DNA of 64,000 nucleotides from Halichondria panicea (GCF_963675165.1 NC_087391.1:4886646-4950645), one strand, 5' to 3'. Shown: positions 18,658 through 32,026, counted from the stretch's first letter. Notes: generated by a model from the letters alone, not told the origin. Translations and numbers: made by a program.

Positions 18658-21600
18658 TCATCTGTGCTGTTTCTTGCCTGTGCTCTGTGGTAGGGTCATC
18701 TTCACCTTCCCGGGAATGTAGCGGGAGAGGTCGTTATCCTGCATGCAGAGTACACGATGACACTGATACATAACTACAGATAAAGGAAACTGACCTTTAC
18801 ACTCTTCAGAAGGTCTCTCTCAATCTGAGTGCACTCTTTGTACTGGGTGAACCTGTGTACTGCAGTTTTGGCCGCTATAGGGGGTGGGGGAGGGGGTGGA
18901 GAGATTTGGAGTTATTAGCAGCACTCAGAGGAGGTAGGACAGGTCTCATTAGGTCGCTAAATGAGACCTGTCTTACCTCCTCTGGGCAGTACTAGTGCAT
19001 GTGCAAAATGGTAATACTATACAACAACCATATTCACGTACACACATATGGGTTGTATATACAGAGGAGGTCGGAGTGCTGACCAAATCTCTGGGTTGTG
19101 TATAAATGACCTCAAGGCAATTAGTGTGAACAATGTTCCTACAGGAAATTAAGTGTGTTTGTTTGTTTGCTGACCTTTTCCACGTCTGTTAGTGCCTGGT
19201 ACAAGCTTCACTTTATACCTGTACACAATACAATAAGACACAGCTGCGTGGCCGTGACGATAGCGGGGATACAACTCACTTATAGTTCTGTAATGATGGG
19301 TAAGGAGCGCAGACTGGAATGGCGTAGATCAGGACGTCCTCAAGCAATGGAGCGCCGGTCAGAGCGTCTAAGTCAGTCAGCTGCTCCTGGAGGGGAGGGG
19401 TGTTGGTATTGTGCACGGTATCAGAGATGTGCCCACACTGGTCGGTGGTGGGCGATATTAACCACCTCTAGACAACTCTCAGCCTACATGTAGTTTACCA
19501 CACATGATAGGCTATTTGTTGAAGTAAGATTGAGGATTGGAAATAGCCACCTGAACATTATTCTAGGCACATCACTCTGGTTCACATAGGCTGGTGTAGT
19601 AGCGATATAAACACATAACTCAGACAATACTAATGGCAAATATAATTATTTACTGACAACTGTCTCTAACCTTCTCCGACTCTTCCAGTGTTAAGATGTT
19701 CTCCTCTGCTAGGATGGCTCTCTTCTCCTCTTCGTCTGACTCTGCCCCGCCCTCCTCCAGACCACCCCCCTCCACTCCATCATCCACTCCATCATCAGCT
19801 ACCACATCATCGGTATTGGCTTCACTGTCATTGTGTTGTGTGGCCATTGCTTGGTCAGAGACTGGTTCAATTGTCCTAGCTGTCATACTATCATCAGGTG
19901 CAGAAATAGTTTCAACGGTTGTTTTTTGATTGACTGCTAATGTATCAACGTTGTCACTTAGCGATGGGTTGCTAGGAGCACTTTCAATAGTAGAAGGTAA
20001 CATGGTGTCACCACCAGTTAATGTTTCACTGATATCTTGACTACTAGTAGAGGGATCGTGGGAGGAAGCCATTGAGGGTTGGCGCTCCTCAGTTGTCAGT
20101 AGCAACGGTGCCGTTTGTCTGTGTGGCTGCTCAACCACTGGAGGGTGACCTTTGTCCTTTTGACGATACTTGTGTTTGGGGTTGTTAGGTTCGTTGTTCG
20201 CCTTCTTCCCTTTGCTGGACTTCTTGACTTTCTGAGGTTTTGCCTCTCGAGACGACTGTGTGTGTGTATGTGTGTGTGTGTGTGGGGGGGGGGGGGGGGA
20301 CAAAGGTTAATATGCAGTACTGAAGGAGTCTCCTGTTTGAGCAGCCATAACTTTAGTTTAGATTGCCAAATTTCAAGAGCACAGTGACCGCACTACACTA
20401 TAATGTAATAATGAAGTAATAGTGGTTACAATGTACACACTAGATCATGAGCATGAGGTATCTCACCGCCAATAGTGACATCATCACCTCCCTGTCCACC
20501 TCATCTTGGTCCCCGTACTTCTCTCGTATCTTCTTCTGCTTAGACTGAGTGAACAAGACACATAAATGTACGTTACAGGCTAATCTGCATACACACACAC
20601 ACGCACAGTAGTACATGCGCTGTACATTTAGTGAGGCATACAGTACATACAATACATGCCGACGAATTTGCATAGCAAAACTAAAGTTGTTCGTTCAAAA
20701 ATGCTCCATTTAACGCTACGTATATGTTTTGTCATACCTTTTGTCCTCTCTTTGATTGCGGGGGTTCTGGCTGAGGGGGTTGTTGAACTTTGGACTTTGA
20801 TTTTTGGGCAGGTTTAGACACAGGAGCTGCTTGAGTAACGGGCTCGCTCTTTACTCGCTGCTTCTTCATCTCTCTACGATGGCAATTAAAACATCACTAA
20901 AACAGAAAATACAGTTATTTCTACCGACCTTCTTTGTTTGGCTGACACATGTTGATGCCTCTTAGCATCATCCTATATAATGGAACAGATACAACACTCT
21001 CAGTGAGGACATCATATAGACCTTAGATCTAAGCCCCTCCCCTCATGCAATAATTGTACAGGCGACTTTGGTACTCGCAGCTGCACTTTAGGAATGTACT
21101 ATTTGAGGGGGCGATCTTGAACCCCCGGGCTAGTGACTAACTGACCTGGTCTTGTGAGTCTTGCCTGTCTGTCATTGAGAGGTGGCGGTCTGACTCACTG
21201 ACATGGGAGGAGCTCACACTTACACCACGCTGGAGCTCGTACCTGTGTGCATGGGCAGGCATGCACGACTGTACAGTAATGTATATAGCTTCACATAGTC
21301 ACCACATAGGTACTGACAGTGAAACAAGTCTGCAACAGTGGCTGTAATTAAGAGGGCCTAGGTCCAAACACATGACACATGCTATGGAAACTTTTACCAA
21401 CACCACACGCACGCACGCACGCACGCACGCACACACACACCCACACGCTAAACCTTCACTAGCACAACATTTTCCCCACGTACCTGCCTCCTGATATGTG
21501 TGCCACTGCTATGGTGGTGTCTGGCCAGGGGAAATCCTCCTCCTCACTCTCATCCTCTTGTCCTTCTTTAGAGCCTTCATCTTGTCCTTCTTTAGAGCCT

Positions 21601-24600
21601 TCATCTTGTCCTTCTTTGGATCCTTCATCTTCATCACCGTTTTTGCTGCCTTCCTCATCCAATAACTCCTCCTCCTCCACTGAGACTTCACTCACAGCCT
21701 CACTCAACTGCAGCAATAGCATACCGTATAGCGGAAGTTCAGCATGTACCGCGGAACAGTCATACCCACAAATATTATAATCTGCATGCACTCATGCACT
21801 GAAACGTGCCAGTAACAAAAATTAAATCCGCAAAATCCTTCGGCCTTTCCGCAAAAGTTTATATCTTCACAATATACCCGCTATAAGGTAGCCAGACAAG
21901 ACACAGTAGCCACTCTCTCACCATTGAGAGTTCATCCTCAGCCTTAACTCTCCTCTCGTGGAGGTGGTTGGCAATACAGGAGTCATCCACCTGATGATGG
22001 GGGTGAGAGGGGGTGGGGTAAGGCTAGCTTGTTGAGCACGCAAGGGGAACAATTAAAAGTTAAACTGAGTTGTTGTGAAAGGACTCACTCTGAACAGAAA
22101 TCCAAACCCCAGCACCAGTTGACAGGGAGGGAGGAAGTTCTTCTTACCTGGAGCACACAAAGACCACTTAGTTAGAGTGTCATTATACTAACATGTAACT
22201 ACACACATGTACCTCTGATCATGAAGCTGCCAGTAGTGAGGTATTCTCCAGATGGGGCTGTCTTGGACACCTGCAACACAGAAAACACTCTGTAAAATAC
22301 TGCGTTTGAGTCCTTAGAAGTCCACACGATCACCTCCACAACTCACACACCACACACACACCTGGTGATGATGTACCCACCAAGCGCTGATAATGATGCG
22401 AGCCTCCCAAGCACTGCTATAACACACTGCCATGTGACCAGCCTCGTTGAGGGTCTTGGGGGATACCATATCGCCTGTCAGGGGGTTAGGAGGTGTTGAA
22501 TTCACAGATTTGGGGGGTAGAGGGATAAACTGACCTGAGGGGTTCTTAATAATGACACTGGTAGCACCGTGCATGTCAGCGTGTACATACAGATCACCTG
22601 GGATAGGGAGAACCCTCTCGTTAGGGGTAATTAATGAAAACAAAACCAAACGTGTACCTATAATTTGTGTGATAGTGGCTATTTTCAATCCTCAATCTAA
22701 ATTCAATTCAACTAACAAATTTGCCTCTTTTATGTAGTAAACTAAGAGCCTAAGGTTTTGTCTTGGGTAGTTAGTATCAACCACAACCGACTAGTGTGGG
22801 CACATGCATCCCTGAACATGTACATGTAGTACAGACTGACTGTAGGAATGTACCACTCACCCTCCTTGAGGTACTTCTTGACGAGGAGCTCGTTCTGCTG
22901 CTGGTCACGCCCACCTATCACCAGATAGTTCTCCGAGCTGATGAACCAGAAGAACTTTTCAAACCAGTGCACCTTCCTTGCCTTCAGGATCTTGGCCACA
23001 GCAGCTGCTTCTTTGAGAGTTTGTTTCGTCTTTCTCTCGGCCGACTTGAGCGCCTGTGTGATGTGTGTGATGTGTGAGTGTGGGGGTGGTAGCTGTGTAC
23101 GTAGACGATTCTAGTGTAGTTTACCTTCCCTGAGGCATCGATGGTCTTCTGCTCTTTCTTTGCTGCCTGCTTCCTTCCCCCATACATCCTTTACAACAAA
23201 ATATTGATAAAGAGCACGTGCACACAACCTAACAATACTCACCTAGTAGCATTTCCATACGCTGACAAACCCAGGTCTATGTCGACCTTTGTACCCTTCT
23301 TCTTTGGCTTCTAGTTGGATAAACAACGCACATAATTTAAGATAATAATTGAGCGTGTACATGGGATTTATCTTTCAAAGTATCACTTAATATTGGTACT
23401 CTTGATGGTACATAGTATACGTATAATGATGTACACATTACGTAAGTGGTATTTAAACATACTTGCTTAGTAGCTTGAGTTTCTTCATCACCCTCGCTAT
23501 CCCACTCCTCAGAGGGGTCTCTGAAGGGTTAAAAATAATATCCGCTGGTCACTAAAGAGTTAAAACACTACCTCAGCAATAGTGTGATCTCGTTGCTGTT
23601 GAGCTTGAGTCCCTGTATCGCCGAGGCAACGGGATCGCCCCTAGCTTGATAGTCCTTAACGAGCAACTCAATGTCCCCCCAGTCCATGGCATTAGCCACG
23701 GCACTGCGGATCACCAGACACGCCTTCTCAACAAGGTCAAGGTTCATCTCGATCAGCTGCGCCTTGTACTCGTTCTCACTCTACAACATACATGATTGTA
23801 CAGCACATGTACGTACAAAAAGAATTCAACAACAAATAGTTGACAATTAAACATGCTCTCAACATTATTTGCTATAATCATGCTAAAAACACAAACAATT
23901 AACATTCACCTGCATCTTCTGTAGGGCATCTATTCTTTTCTGGTGGTCTCTACGCACATTGTCCAACTTTTTGACAGCTGTCTTTTGCTACAGAGAAAGA
24001 AACTCAAGAAACTGACACACACACCCACCCCACCCCACACACACCTACCCACCCCACACACACACCCACCCACCCCACACACACACAAGCCAATGCTTAC
24101 CACTTGAATGGCTTTCATGTCTTGCTTTTGACCACTCTTTGAAGAGAAGAATTCGTCTACAGCCTGCAAACACACACACACCGACTATATGGTCGCCGTG
24201 GCTACTGTACACGAGTGACTCACTCTATCAAATGTGTCCAGTTCTTTGTGAGGCAGAGACTCGTGTTGTCTGAACAGCAGTGGGTGGAACTCAATATTCC
24301 TGCAAGAAAGTGAGCAATGGCGTTACAGTAAGATTGTAGCGAGGAGGCTGTTAGTATGCCATGGTATGAGCAATTAATGTCCAGAAAATCATAGTTAGAC
24401 CACCAGAACATTCAAGCAATGGCCACTCGAGTTTAATTATAGTATAAGTATAGAGCCAATACTGTGTACATGTATGTGGGGCACAATGGTAGGTGCAACG
24501 TTACCATTAATTAACTTGTAAGCTACAGTAGTAATGGCAGGTGCTACAAAGGGTCTGGGGGAATGCTCTTACGAAAATTTTCAATCTCTAGATTTTTTTC

Positions 24601-26933
24601 TCTGGTGCATTTTTGGTAACGTACGTGAGGAGGTGGTCCTCATCACTGGTGATGGGTGGGGCACTGTCCACTTGAGGCAGTAACTCCCTCTTCTGGACTA
24701 GGTAGCCCTGTGGGGTAGAGGTAAATCAAATTGTGTGTGATACACAACATTCTCAATGGCGATGGAGCTTAATATTTTGAGTGTGAATTCGGGACTCACA
24801 AACTGTTCTAATTAAGTGACCGACCTTTCCAGGCTGGTCTCTGATGGCCTTGAACAGGTGGTCGGCTTCTTCCAGCGAAGCCATCACTTTGGGCAGATCT
24901 AGACAAGATTAAGGATGAAGCCAGGTAACAAAATGCTCCCAGACAAAATACATGCAGTCATATTGAGAGACCTTCCTCAATGTCCACTCCTGCCCCAATC
25001 TTGAGTGTGTCTTTGAGCCCAGCTCCCAATATACAGTGAGTGAGCAGTGCAGAGCCATACACTAAGACAGAGAAAGAGAGAAAGCTCAATAAATATAACC
25101 CCATTACTGCCTCGACTTCTAAAGCCACTCTGCTAAAAATAATGATTTCGAAGACAAGGTTAGATACAAGAGAACATGGTGCCATTGATTCCATCTTCCC
25201 CTGCATAACTAACCAAAGTGTGGATTAAGTACTTGCTTGAGTGAGTCGCCAGGTTTAGCAGCTGACAATATGTCTTTCACACTGTAGGTGGAAAGTTGTC
25301 AATGGCTATAAATTAAGGATAATAATAATCTCCCACTCACCCGTCCAGAGAGGGTGGTGGTTGCTCCATCTTGGCCGTCTCCGTGGAGAATACCTCTCGA
25401 TTAGCGAACCTCACGTCAGAGTCAGCGTCAGTACGAGTACGAAGGAGGGAGAGGATGACGTGGGCGTGGTCAGTCAGAATCACATTGCCCTGCACGTATA
25501 GAAACAGACATTGAAACTCAATCAAGCCAGGACTGTTCAAGATGCCTCACGATAATTATAGGTCTTCAAAACCATCACCAAGTTATTGAAATTGGACCTG
25601 TAGCTAACTTATTGCACACAGCAAGGAAGGCATTGGAAGGAAGTGTGTTCAGAATTATAACTAGCGCAAGAATAGAAGAGTAGAATGAAAAGTACAGTGT
25701 CACCATGCAAGCTATGGCTGTTCAAATAATTTTTAATTATGTTCAAAGTCCTATACAAAGGCAATGAAGTCTATGCAGAACTTATACTTTTCTGGAACTA
25801 GTTTTTAGTGACATCCACTAGGCTATCAGTTTAACACAGCCCTATATATACACGCCCACTCACCCTGTCGTACAGCTCCACAATGACATGGTAGGCGGCA
25901 TGGTCGGACCCAAACTGCATGTCCACCACACGGTCCACTCCCAGCTGGGTCAGGGCTGTGAGTCGGCGGGTACGCAGATGTTTACGCAACTGTGTGTGTG
26001 TGTGTGTGGGGGGGGGGTGGGCGAGGAGAGGAGGGGTTACAATAGCGGAAATATTTCAACAGAAGTGCATGATACTGCACAAGAATGAAAGGGCCAAATA
26101 TACACCAGCAGTGAGATACAAGTGTGTGTGTGTGTGTGTGTGTGTTTTGTTGGAGATGGGAAAGTGTACACTGTACATGTATGTGAAACAAAAATGAGTA
26201 ATAACAAGTACCTTCATGGCGAACCCAGATGGTTGCATGTGTTTAGGCCACTCAAACTCAGTGGTATGCATACGCACTCCAGACTCAAGCAACAGCATCA
26301 CCTTTAAATCTGTCCTAAACAGTAGGAGAGTGTGTGCAGGGTAGTGTGTGTGTGGGGGGGGGTCTCTGAACAGTAGGAGAGTGTATGCAGGGTGGTGTGT
26401 GTGTGGGGGGGGGGTCTCTAAACAGTAGGAGAGTGTGTGCAGGGTGGTGTGTGGGGGGGGGGTCTCTGAACAGTAGGAGAGTGTGTGCAGGGTGGTGTGT
26501 GGGGGGGGGGGGTCTCTGAACAGTAGGAGAGTGTGTGCAGGGTGGTGTGTGTGGGGGGGGGTCTCTAAACAGTAGGAGTGTGTGCAGGGTGGTGTGTGGG
26601 GGGGGTCTCTAAACAGTAGGAGAGTGTGTGCAGGGTGGTGTGTGTGTGGGTCTGATGGCCGCTTACTTGGCTAGCTTGATGAGGTAGGTCTTCTGATCAA
26701 TGTCATACACGTTGGCCACCCTCATACCCAGTAACCTGTGTAGAGACATGCAACGTACATACATGCAGTGTCATGCATTTACAAGCCCTTGATAAACTCA
26801 ACACTAGTGCCGACCCATTTTATGAATCGTTAATGACAAGTGAACGTGTATGATTGGTGCCTGGGCCCACTCACCGTTCCCTGAGTTCCCTGAGCACTGC
26901 AAACAGGTCTATAGTAGTGAACTTCTCCTTCAT
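18658..26933 (-). CDS. NEMF: NEMF (ribosome quality control factor, Rqc2 family)
   Basis: NEMF binds stalled 60S subunits, recruits listerin and directs CAT-tail-like C-terminal additions. The start is 26933 ([17 protein letters not shown]); stop at 18658-18660 after [15 protein letters not shown]. Many short exons. The NFACT-N part includes [19 protein letters not shown] (about 26667-26738), [20 protein letters not shown] (26207-26314), [19 protein letters not shown] and [18 protein letters not shown] (about 25340-25990); the Asp-Arg pair of the DRGN motif, linked to tRNA choice in the family, is kept. A coiled-coil/middle part lies at 23470-24950. [62 protein letters not shown] and the [15 protein letters not shown] region (22140-22990). 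An acidic repeat and Lys-rich tracts follow (19650-21790). [45 protein letters not shown] and [11 protein letters not shown] (18660-19460). The exon limits are approximate. Confidence 0.95.
18926..18984. repeat. Hairpin (25-bp arms, 9-nt loop) in NEMF intron
   Basis: Arms 18926-18950 and 18960-18984 are reverse complements with one mismatch (gaggtaggacaggtctcatt). MITE-like, no protein. Confidence 0.85.
21551..21625 (-). repeat. 24-bp coding minisatellite in NEMF acidic region
   Basis: Three copies encoding DEGSKEGQ on the minus strand, inside the acidic linker between NFACT-R and the C-terminal domain. The unit keeps the reading frame. Confidence 0.85.
24013..24090. repeat. CA/CCCAC microsatellite in NEMF intron
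   Basis: Runs of cacacaca interleaved with cccacccc. Similar runs lie at 21406-21443 (acgc/acac), 20260-20299 (gt then poly-g) and 26120-26144 (gt). Confidence 0.9.
26317..26645 (-). repeat. NEMF: Minisatellite that multiplies a NEMF 3' splice site
   Basis: A ~46-52-bp unit (ctgaacagtaggagagtgtg, tgcagggtggtgtgtg, poly-g, tct) is repeated about seven times in the intron before the exon ending at 26314. On the minus strand each unit carries a pyrimidine-rich 'cactctcctactgtt(c/t)ag'. The copy abutting the exon is the real acceptor. Confidence 0.85.
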
Positions 26934-28147
26934 GATGATTTATATTACTGTACTGTACTGTATGGCCACTGATTGAGAAACGTGGTTATCCGGTAAAGAT
27001 GGTCAATTCTACATCCTCCATTCATGTACAATAATGTATTTCTGTCCTGTATATATATACACAATGCCCCCCTGGCCTTACAATAATGTTGTCATCTTTA
27101 TATTATTCACACAATAAAATACACACATACAACAGAAACAGTTGAGTCCATGGTGATTAAAAATGAGTTAGTTCTCCAATCATCACGACATCTGCATCAA
27201 CAATACAACACAACAGTTATAATTATGTTCAGAGAATGATTAAGCTGCTTACATGAGCCGTGTGCTCAGTCATATGACGAGGAGAGGTGGGGACAATGTT
27301 CTCAGCCAGCAGCTTCATTGGAGTTGTTGCAATGGAAACATGACGGCCACAGAATGTCTGAAATAATAATAAAATTTGCACTGAAATAATACAGCATTTC
27401 TACTAATGTAGCAATCATATCGGGAGAAGAGGGAGGGTTTAATATTAGTCTATGGAAACTCACAGTGACATTGAGCCCTGGTTGGTAGAAATGTCAGCTT
27501 GTGCGTGTGTATCTCTGCTCACCCTATAGCCACATTGCTCCTGCCAGATAAATCAAGAGCACTGATCTGTTTCTACTTTGCCTCCTGTAGGAAAACAAAC
27601 ACAACATAGTAAAATACATTCACCCCGTGCGTTCACATAACAGACATGCACAATAAGTTTTTTACCGTAATGATCTTATGGAATCTATATAACGCGACGA
27701 TAGAAAACAATGTTTTTGGTTGCTTTCGAAGATCGCCTACAAGTTTCAACTATATATAGCCTTAGCCATGCACCTGATTGCTTGCTACATAAGACTGATG
27801 AACAAAATAAGAGCAGCTCTGAGGCCTCCTACAATCCCACCATCCACCTGTCCCATGTACCAGCCACTAATCCCATGCTCAGAAGATATAGAACTGATTG
27901 TTAACATGCACAGTCTTAGACTGCATGGCTGTACCAATACCTAAGGTGTTGCTGGATCAGCCACAATGGCAATGAATCATGTTGGACACTATTATAATTA
28001 TAATGCATGCGAGGGAATCAGCTGACTTTGAACATGGATGGGAACATTATACTGGTGCAAAGACCACCATAATGCTGTCAGGCTTCACAAACCACATACG
28101 GTTGGACCATTGAATCCATAATAATTATTTTTACTAAAGTGGGACAG

Positions 28148-28359
28148 TATAAAACAGCATGAGTTAGGCCACCTCAGATATCAAACAACCTTCAAGCCTG
28201 GACTACTGTGATTTCAAGAAACAACATCTCCTCAAAAACTGTTCAAGGTGATTTTAACTTTTCATTCATTCATTCAGTCAGTTCAAATTGAATGACAAAT
28301 TATACCGTAGACCTACAAATCTTTATGTGAATTTGCCTCTACTTCTATTATTTTGCAGA
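28148..28359 (+). promoter_or_regulatory. Crystallin copy 1 core promoter and 5'-UTR intron
   Basis: TATAAAA at 28148-28154. A probable non-coding first exon ends CAAG before GTGATT at 28248; the intron ends TTTTGCAG at 28358, two bases before the ATG. The same arrangement occurs in copies 2 (TATAAAA 30775-30781) and 3 (34993-34999). Confidence 0.7.
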
Positions 28360-28875
28360 ATGGCCGCGATTGTCCTGTACGAGCACGCTGGGTATGCTGG
28401 CAAGAGCCTTCCCCTGACCTCTGCAACCCCCGACCTCACTCTTCGCAGCTTCAACGACAAAGTTTCTTCCATTGAGGTCAAGAGTGGTATGTGGACTGTC
28501 TTCCAGCACGTCAATTACGAAGGGAAAAGGCTCACCCTAAGAATGGGAAAGTACGACATCGAGTACATTACCAAGAACCTGGGAAACGATGTCATCTCTT
28601 CAGCTAGACCTGCTGAAATAATCCTGTATCAGAATGCCCGGTTCCAAGGTAAAACCCTCAAGTTGAGCGTTGATACTCAGAGCTTGGTTCCAGAGGGTTT
28701 TAACGACATGGTCTCCTCTATTGAGGTTACTTGGGGCGATTGGACGGTGTACCAACACATCGACTACAAAGGAAAGAGTCTTGACCTGAAGGTCGGAAGG
28801 TATGACATGGACTTCATCACCAAGAATATGGGGAACGATGTCATCTCCTCTGTGAGACTGACACCAAGTGCTTGA
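28360..28875 (+). CDS. Beta-gamma crystallin, copy 1
   Basis: 171-residue protein of two beta-gamma crystallin domains (about residues 3-84 and 86-168), each with two Greek-key motifs. All four calcium-site signatures of the N/D-N/D-x-x-S-S type are present: NDKVSS (32-37), NDVISS (76-81), NDMVSS (115-120) and NDVISS (159-164), so this is a calcium-binding crystallin like those of microbes, sponges and tunicates rather than a vertebrate lens type. The ATG at 28360 is chosen because a good 3' splice site ends directly before it; the upstream in-frame ATG lies in the intron. There is no signal peptide. The coding region is a single exon. The gene lies within the partial CFAP69 duplicate on the opposite strand. 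Confidence 0.93.
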   Translation: MAAIVLYEHAGYAGKSLPLTSATPDLTLRSFNDKVSSIEVKSGMWTVFQHVNYEGKRLTLRMGKYDIEYITKNLGNDVISSARPAEIILYQNARFQGKTLKLSVDTQSLVPEGFNDMVSSIEVTWGDWTVYQHIDYKGKSLDLKVGRYDMDFITKNMGNDVISSVRLTPSA

Positions 28876-30965
28876 AGATAACACTAATTACTGAAAGAAC
28901 AATGTGTAGTTACATGTATAGCAGCCGAACAATTTTCTGCTTACAATAATTTTGTATTTTACTATACACTCACTATTCATGTTAAAGTAATTGTGAGATT
29001 TTAAGCTTATGTTGTTTTGCAATGACGTAAAAACAAAGAAGAAGAAGATGCTCATAGAGCATTCACCTCGTGCGTTAGCAGTTAAAGCAGTCCATGAAGT
29101 GTCTAGTTCGCTCAAACAGCTCATGTGTCCACACACACACCAATCACTCTACCCCTGCTGCGCACGCACGGGGTAATTACAAATGCTGCATCAGAGGAGA
29201 GAGGAACCACTTGACCTTAGACACTAGTTGAGCGTTCCATATAAGGAACGCTCAACCCTCAACGCTTTTTGTGTTGCAAAGATTCTGTAAATCAGTGCCT
29301 TTGGCTTCTAAATCACATGACACCTCCAAACTAACTATTGCTGACAATTAATTTGCATTATTTATACACTGCTGGTGAAGTTTTACAAACACTAATTATT
29401 AGTGACCTTAATTAAGTTGAACGGGCACTATAATTATAATACACAGCAAGTACTCACCTGCTAGAGTGCCGATGGTTCCTCTGGGTACCTCCATATCTCC
29501 CTCCTCCCTCCTCCAGAGCTCAGCCAGTAGTGACCACACTGCCTTATCACCAGACCCTCGCCACAAGACAACATGAGCTATGGCCTGCAAACACAAACAA
29601 CAACAGTGGAAAATTTATGACATGTTCGCCTACACTGTACATTATGCATGCCCACTCTGGTATGTTCTTAGGAACTTGTTGTAAGCGTAAGGAATGGCAA
29701 ATGATTTACGAAGTGACAACGTACACACCTTAGGATTCTCACACAGATCCACCAGTACTCCAAGCACTAGGCTCTGCATGTTGACTGCATAGCTCTCAAC
29801 GATACACAGTGTAACTCTGTCTTCAGTGGGCAACCCCTCCATTGTATACTGGAACCCTACACAAGCACAAGCAAAGTAGCTACATGTATTTAACAAGAGT
29901 TTAAAGTCAGTAAGAATGAACATTCCCTCACCCATCTTGCAACATAGGGCGTAGATCTTGGCCCTCATATTCTCAGTGATGTCAGTGACGGCATGGGGAG
30001 GGGGGCCACTCCACACGTGCTCTGCTCAACACCCATCAGAGGCTAGGATGTGCCTATAATCACAATAAACTTAACTCTGCATTGATACATGAATGTAGCA
30101 TTTGAAGGCACACAGATGCAAATTCAGATACTAAAACATAGGTTGTCAATGAGAAGGTTGGGTACAAAGAACTCTAATCAGACCTTGAATATATAACTAT
30201 TATAACAGGATGCTCAGTAAAGCATTCACCCCGTGCGTTCACATAACGGGTACGATAACTTTTACCGTAATGACCTTATGGGAATCTATAACGATAGAAA
30301 ACAGTGTTTTTGGTTACCTTCGAAGATCGCCTACAAGTTTCAACTGTAAGTAGCCTATTAGCCTTTAACCATGCACCTGCTTGCTTGCTACGTAAGACTG
30401 ATGAACAAACTAGGAGCAGCTCTGAGGCCTCCTACAATCCCACCATCCACCTGTCCCATGTACCAGCCACTAATCCCATGCTCAGAAGATATAGAACTGA
30501 TATGTTAACATGCACAGTCTTAGACTGCATGGCTGTACCAATACCTAAGGTGTTGCTGGATCAGCCACAATGGCAATGAATCATGTTGGACACTATTATA
30601 ATTATAATGCATGCGAGCGAATCAGCTGACTTTGAACATGGATGGGAACATTATACTGGTGCAAAGACCACCACTGACAAGAAATGCTGTCAGGCTTCAC
30701 AAACCACATTATTTTGTTCAATTATTGTATATACAGTTGGACCATTGAATCCTTATTTGACTAAAGTGGGACAGTATAAAACAGCATGAGTTAGGCCACC
30801 TCAGATATCAAACAACCTTCAAGCCTGGACTACTGTGATTTCAAGAAACAACATCTCCTCAAAAACTGTTCAAGGTGACTTTAACTTTTCAGTCAGAATG
30901 ACAAATTATACCGTAGACCTACAAATCTTTATGTGAATTTGCCTCTACTTCTATTATTTTGCAGA

Positions 30966-31481
30966 ATGGCCGCGATTGTCCTGTACGAGCACGCTGGGTA
31001 TGCTGGCAAGAGCCTTCCCCTGACCTCTGCAACCCCCGACCTCACTCTTCGCAGCTTCAACGACAAAGTTTCTTCCATTGAGGTCAAGAGTGGTATGTGG
31101 ACTGTCTTCCAGCATGTCAATTACGAAGGGAAAAGCCTCACCCTAAGAATGGGAAAGTACGACATCGAGTACATTACCAAGAACCTGGGAAACGATGTCA
31201 TCTCTTCAGCTAGACCTGCTGAAATAATCCTGTATCAGAATGCCCGGTTCCAAGGTAAAACCCTCAAGTTGAGCGTTGATACTCAGAGCTTGGTTCCAGA
31301 GGGTTTTAACGACATGGTCTCCTCTATTGAGGTTACTTGGGGCGATTGGACGGTGTACCAACACGTTGACTACAAAGGAAAGAGTCTTGATCTGAAGGTC
31401 GGAAGGTATGACATGGACTTCATCACCAAGAATATGGGGAACGATGTCATCTCCTCTGTGAGACTGACACCAAGTGCTTGA
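30966..31481 (+). CDS. Beta-gamma crystallin, copy 2
   Basis: 171 residues, almost identical to copy 1; visible differences include EGKSLTL for EGKRLTL and QHVDYKGK for QHIDYKGK. All four NDxxSS calcium motifs are intact. The promoter (TATAAAA 30775-30781), non-coding exon and 5'-UTR intron are conserved. It lies between the CFAP69 partial duplicate and a second set of CFAP69 exon copies. Copies this close in sequence imply recent duplication or continuing gene conversion, and all three look able to be expressed. Confidence 0.93.
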   Translation: MAAIVLYEHAGYAGKSLPLTSATPDLTLRSFNDKVSSIEVKSGMWTVFQHVNYEGKSLTLRMGKYDIEYITKNLGNDVISSARPAEIILYQNARFQGKTLKLSVDTQSLVPEGFNDMVSSIEVTWGDWTVYQHVDYKGKSLDLKVGRYDMDFITKNMGNDVISSVRLTPSA

Positions 31482-32026
31482 AGAGAACACTAATTACTGA
31501 AAGAACAATGTGTAGTTACATGTATAGCAGCCAAACAATTTTCTGCTTACAATAATTTTATATTTTACTATACACTTACAATTTATGTTATAAAGTAATT
31601 GTAAGATATTTAAGTTTATGTTGTTTTGCAATGACAAATTCTTAAGATGCTCATAGAGCATTCAGCTCATGCGTTAGCAGTTAAAGCATTCCATGAAGTG
31701 TCTAGTTCGCTCAAACAGCTCATATGTCCACACACACACACCAATCACTCTACCCCTGCTGCGCACGCACGGGGTAATTACAAATGCTGCATCAGAGGAG
31801 AGAGGAACCACTTGACCTTAGACACTAGTTATATGAAACGCTCAACCCTCAACGCGTTTTGTGTTGCAAAGATTCTGTAAATCAGTGCCTTTTGGGATTC
31901 TAAATCCCATAGACACCTCCAAACAGTGTCTAACTATTATACACTGCTGGCAAAGTTTTACAAACACTAATTAGTGACCTTAATTAAGTTGAAGGGCACT
32001 GTAATTATAATACACAGCAAGTACTC

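Larger units (their letters stand above)
27183..30050 (-). pseudogene. CFAP69: Partial, rearranged duplicate of CFAP69 3' exons
   Basis: Read right to left: exon 14-like (about 29935-30005, ITENMRAKIYALCCKMG), a hybrid exon in which exon 15 sequence (GFQYTMEGLPTEDRVTLCIV) runs directly into exon 12 sequence (VNMQSLVLGVLVDLCENPK), exon 13-like (about 29458-29587, SGDKAVWSLLAELWRREEG), crystallin copy 1 in opposite orientation, then exon 19-, 20- and 21-like pieces (27530-27600, 27465-27490, 27250-27362) and the final MS-stop exon at 27183. The exon 19 copy has a Gln codon turned into TAG, and the exon 20 copy is truncated, so it cannot make a normal C-terminus. It lacks the whole N-terminal half. 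Host-gene duplicate, most likely dead. Confidence 0.8.

Noticed and set aside
20115-26307. Several plus-strand ORFs of 60-95 codons over NEMF
   Set aside because: They are antisense shadows of NEMF exons or read through GT-rich microsatellites; no splice logic or family match.
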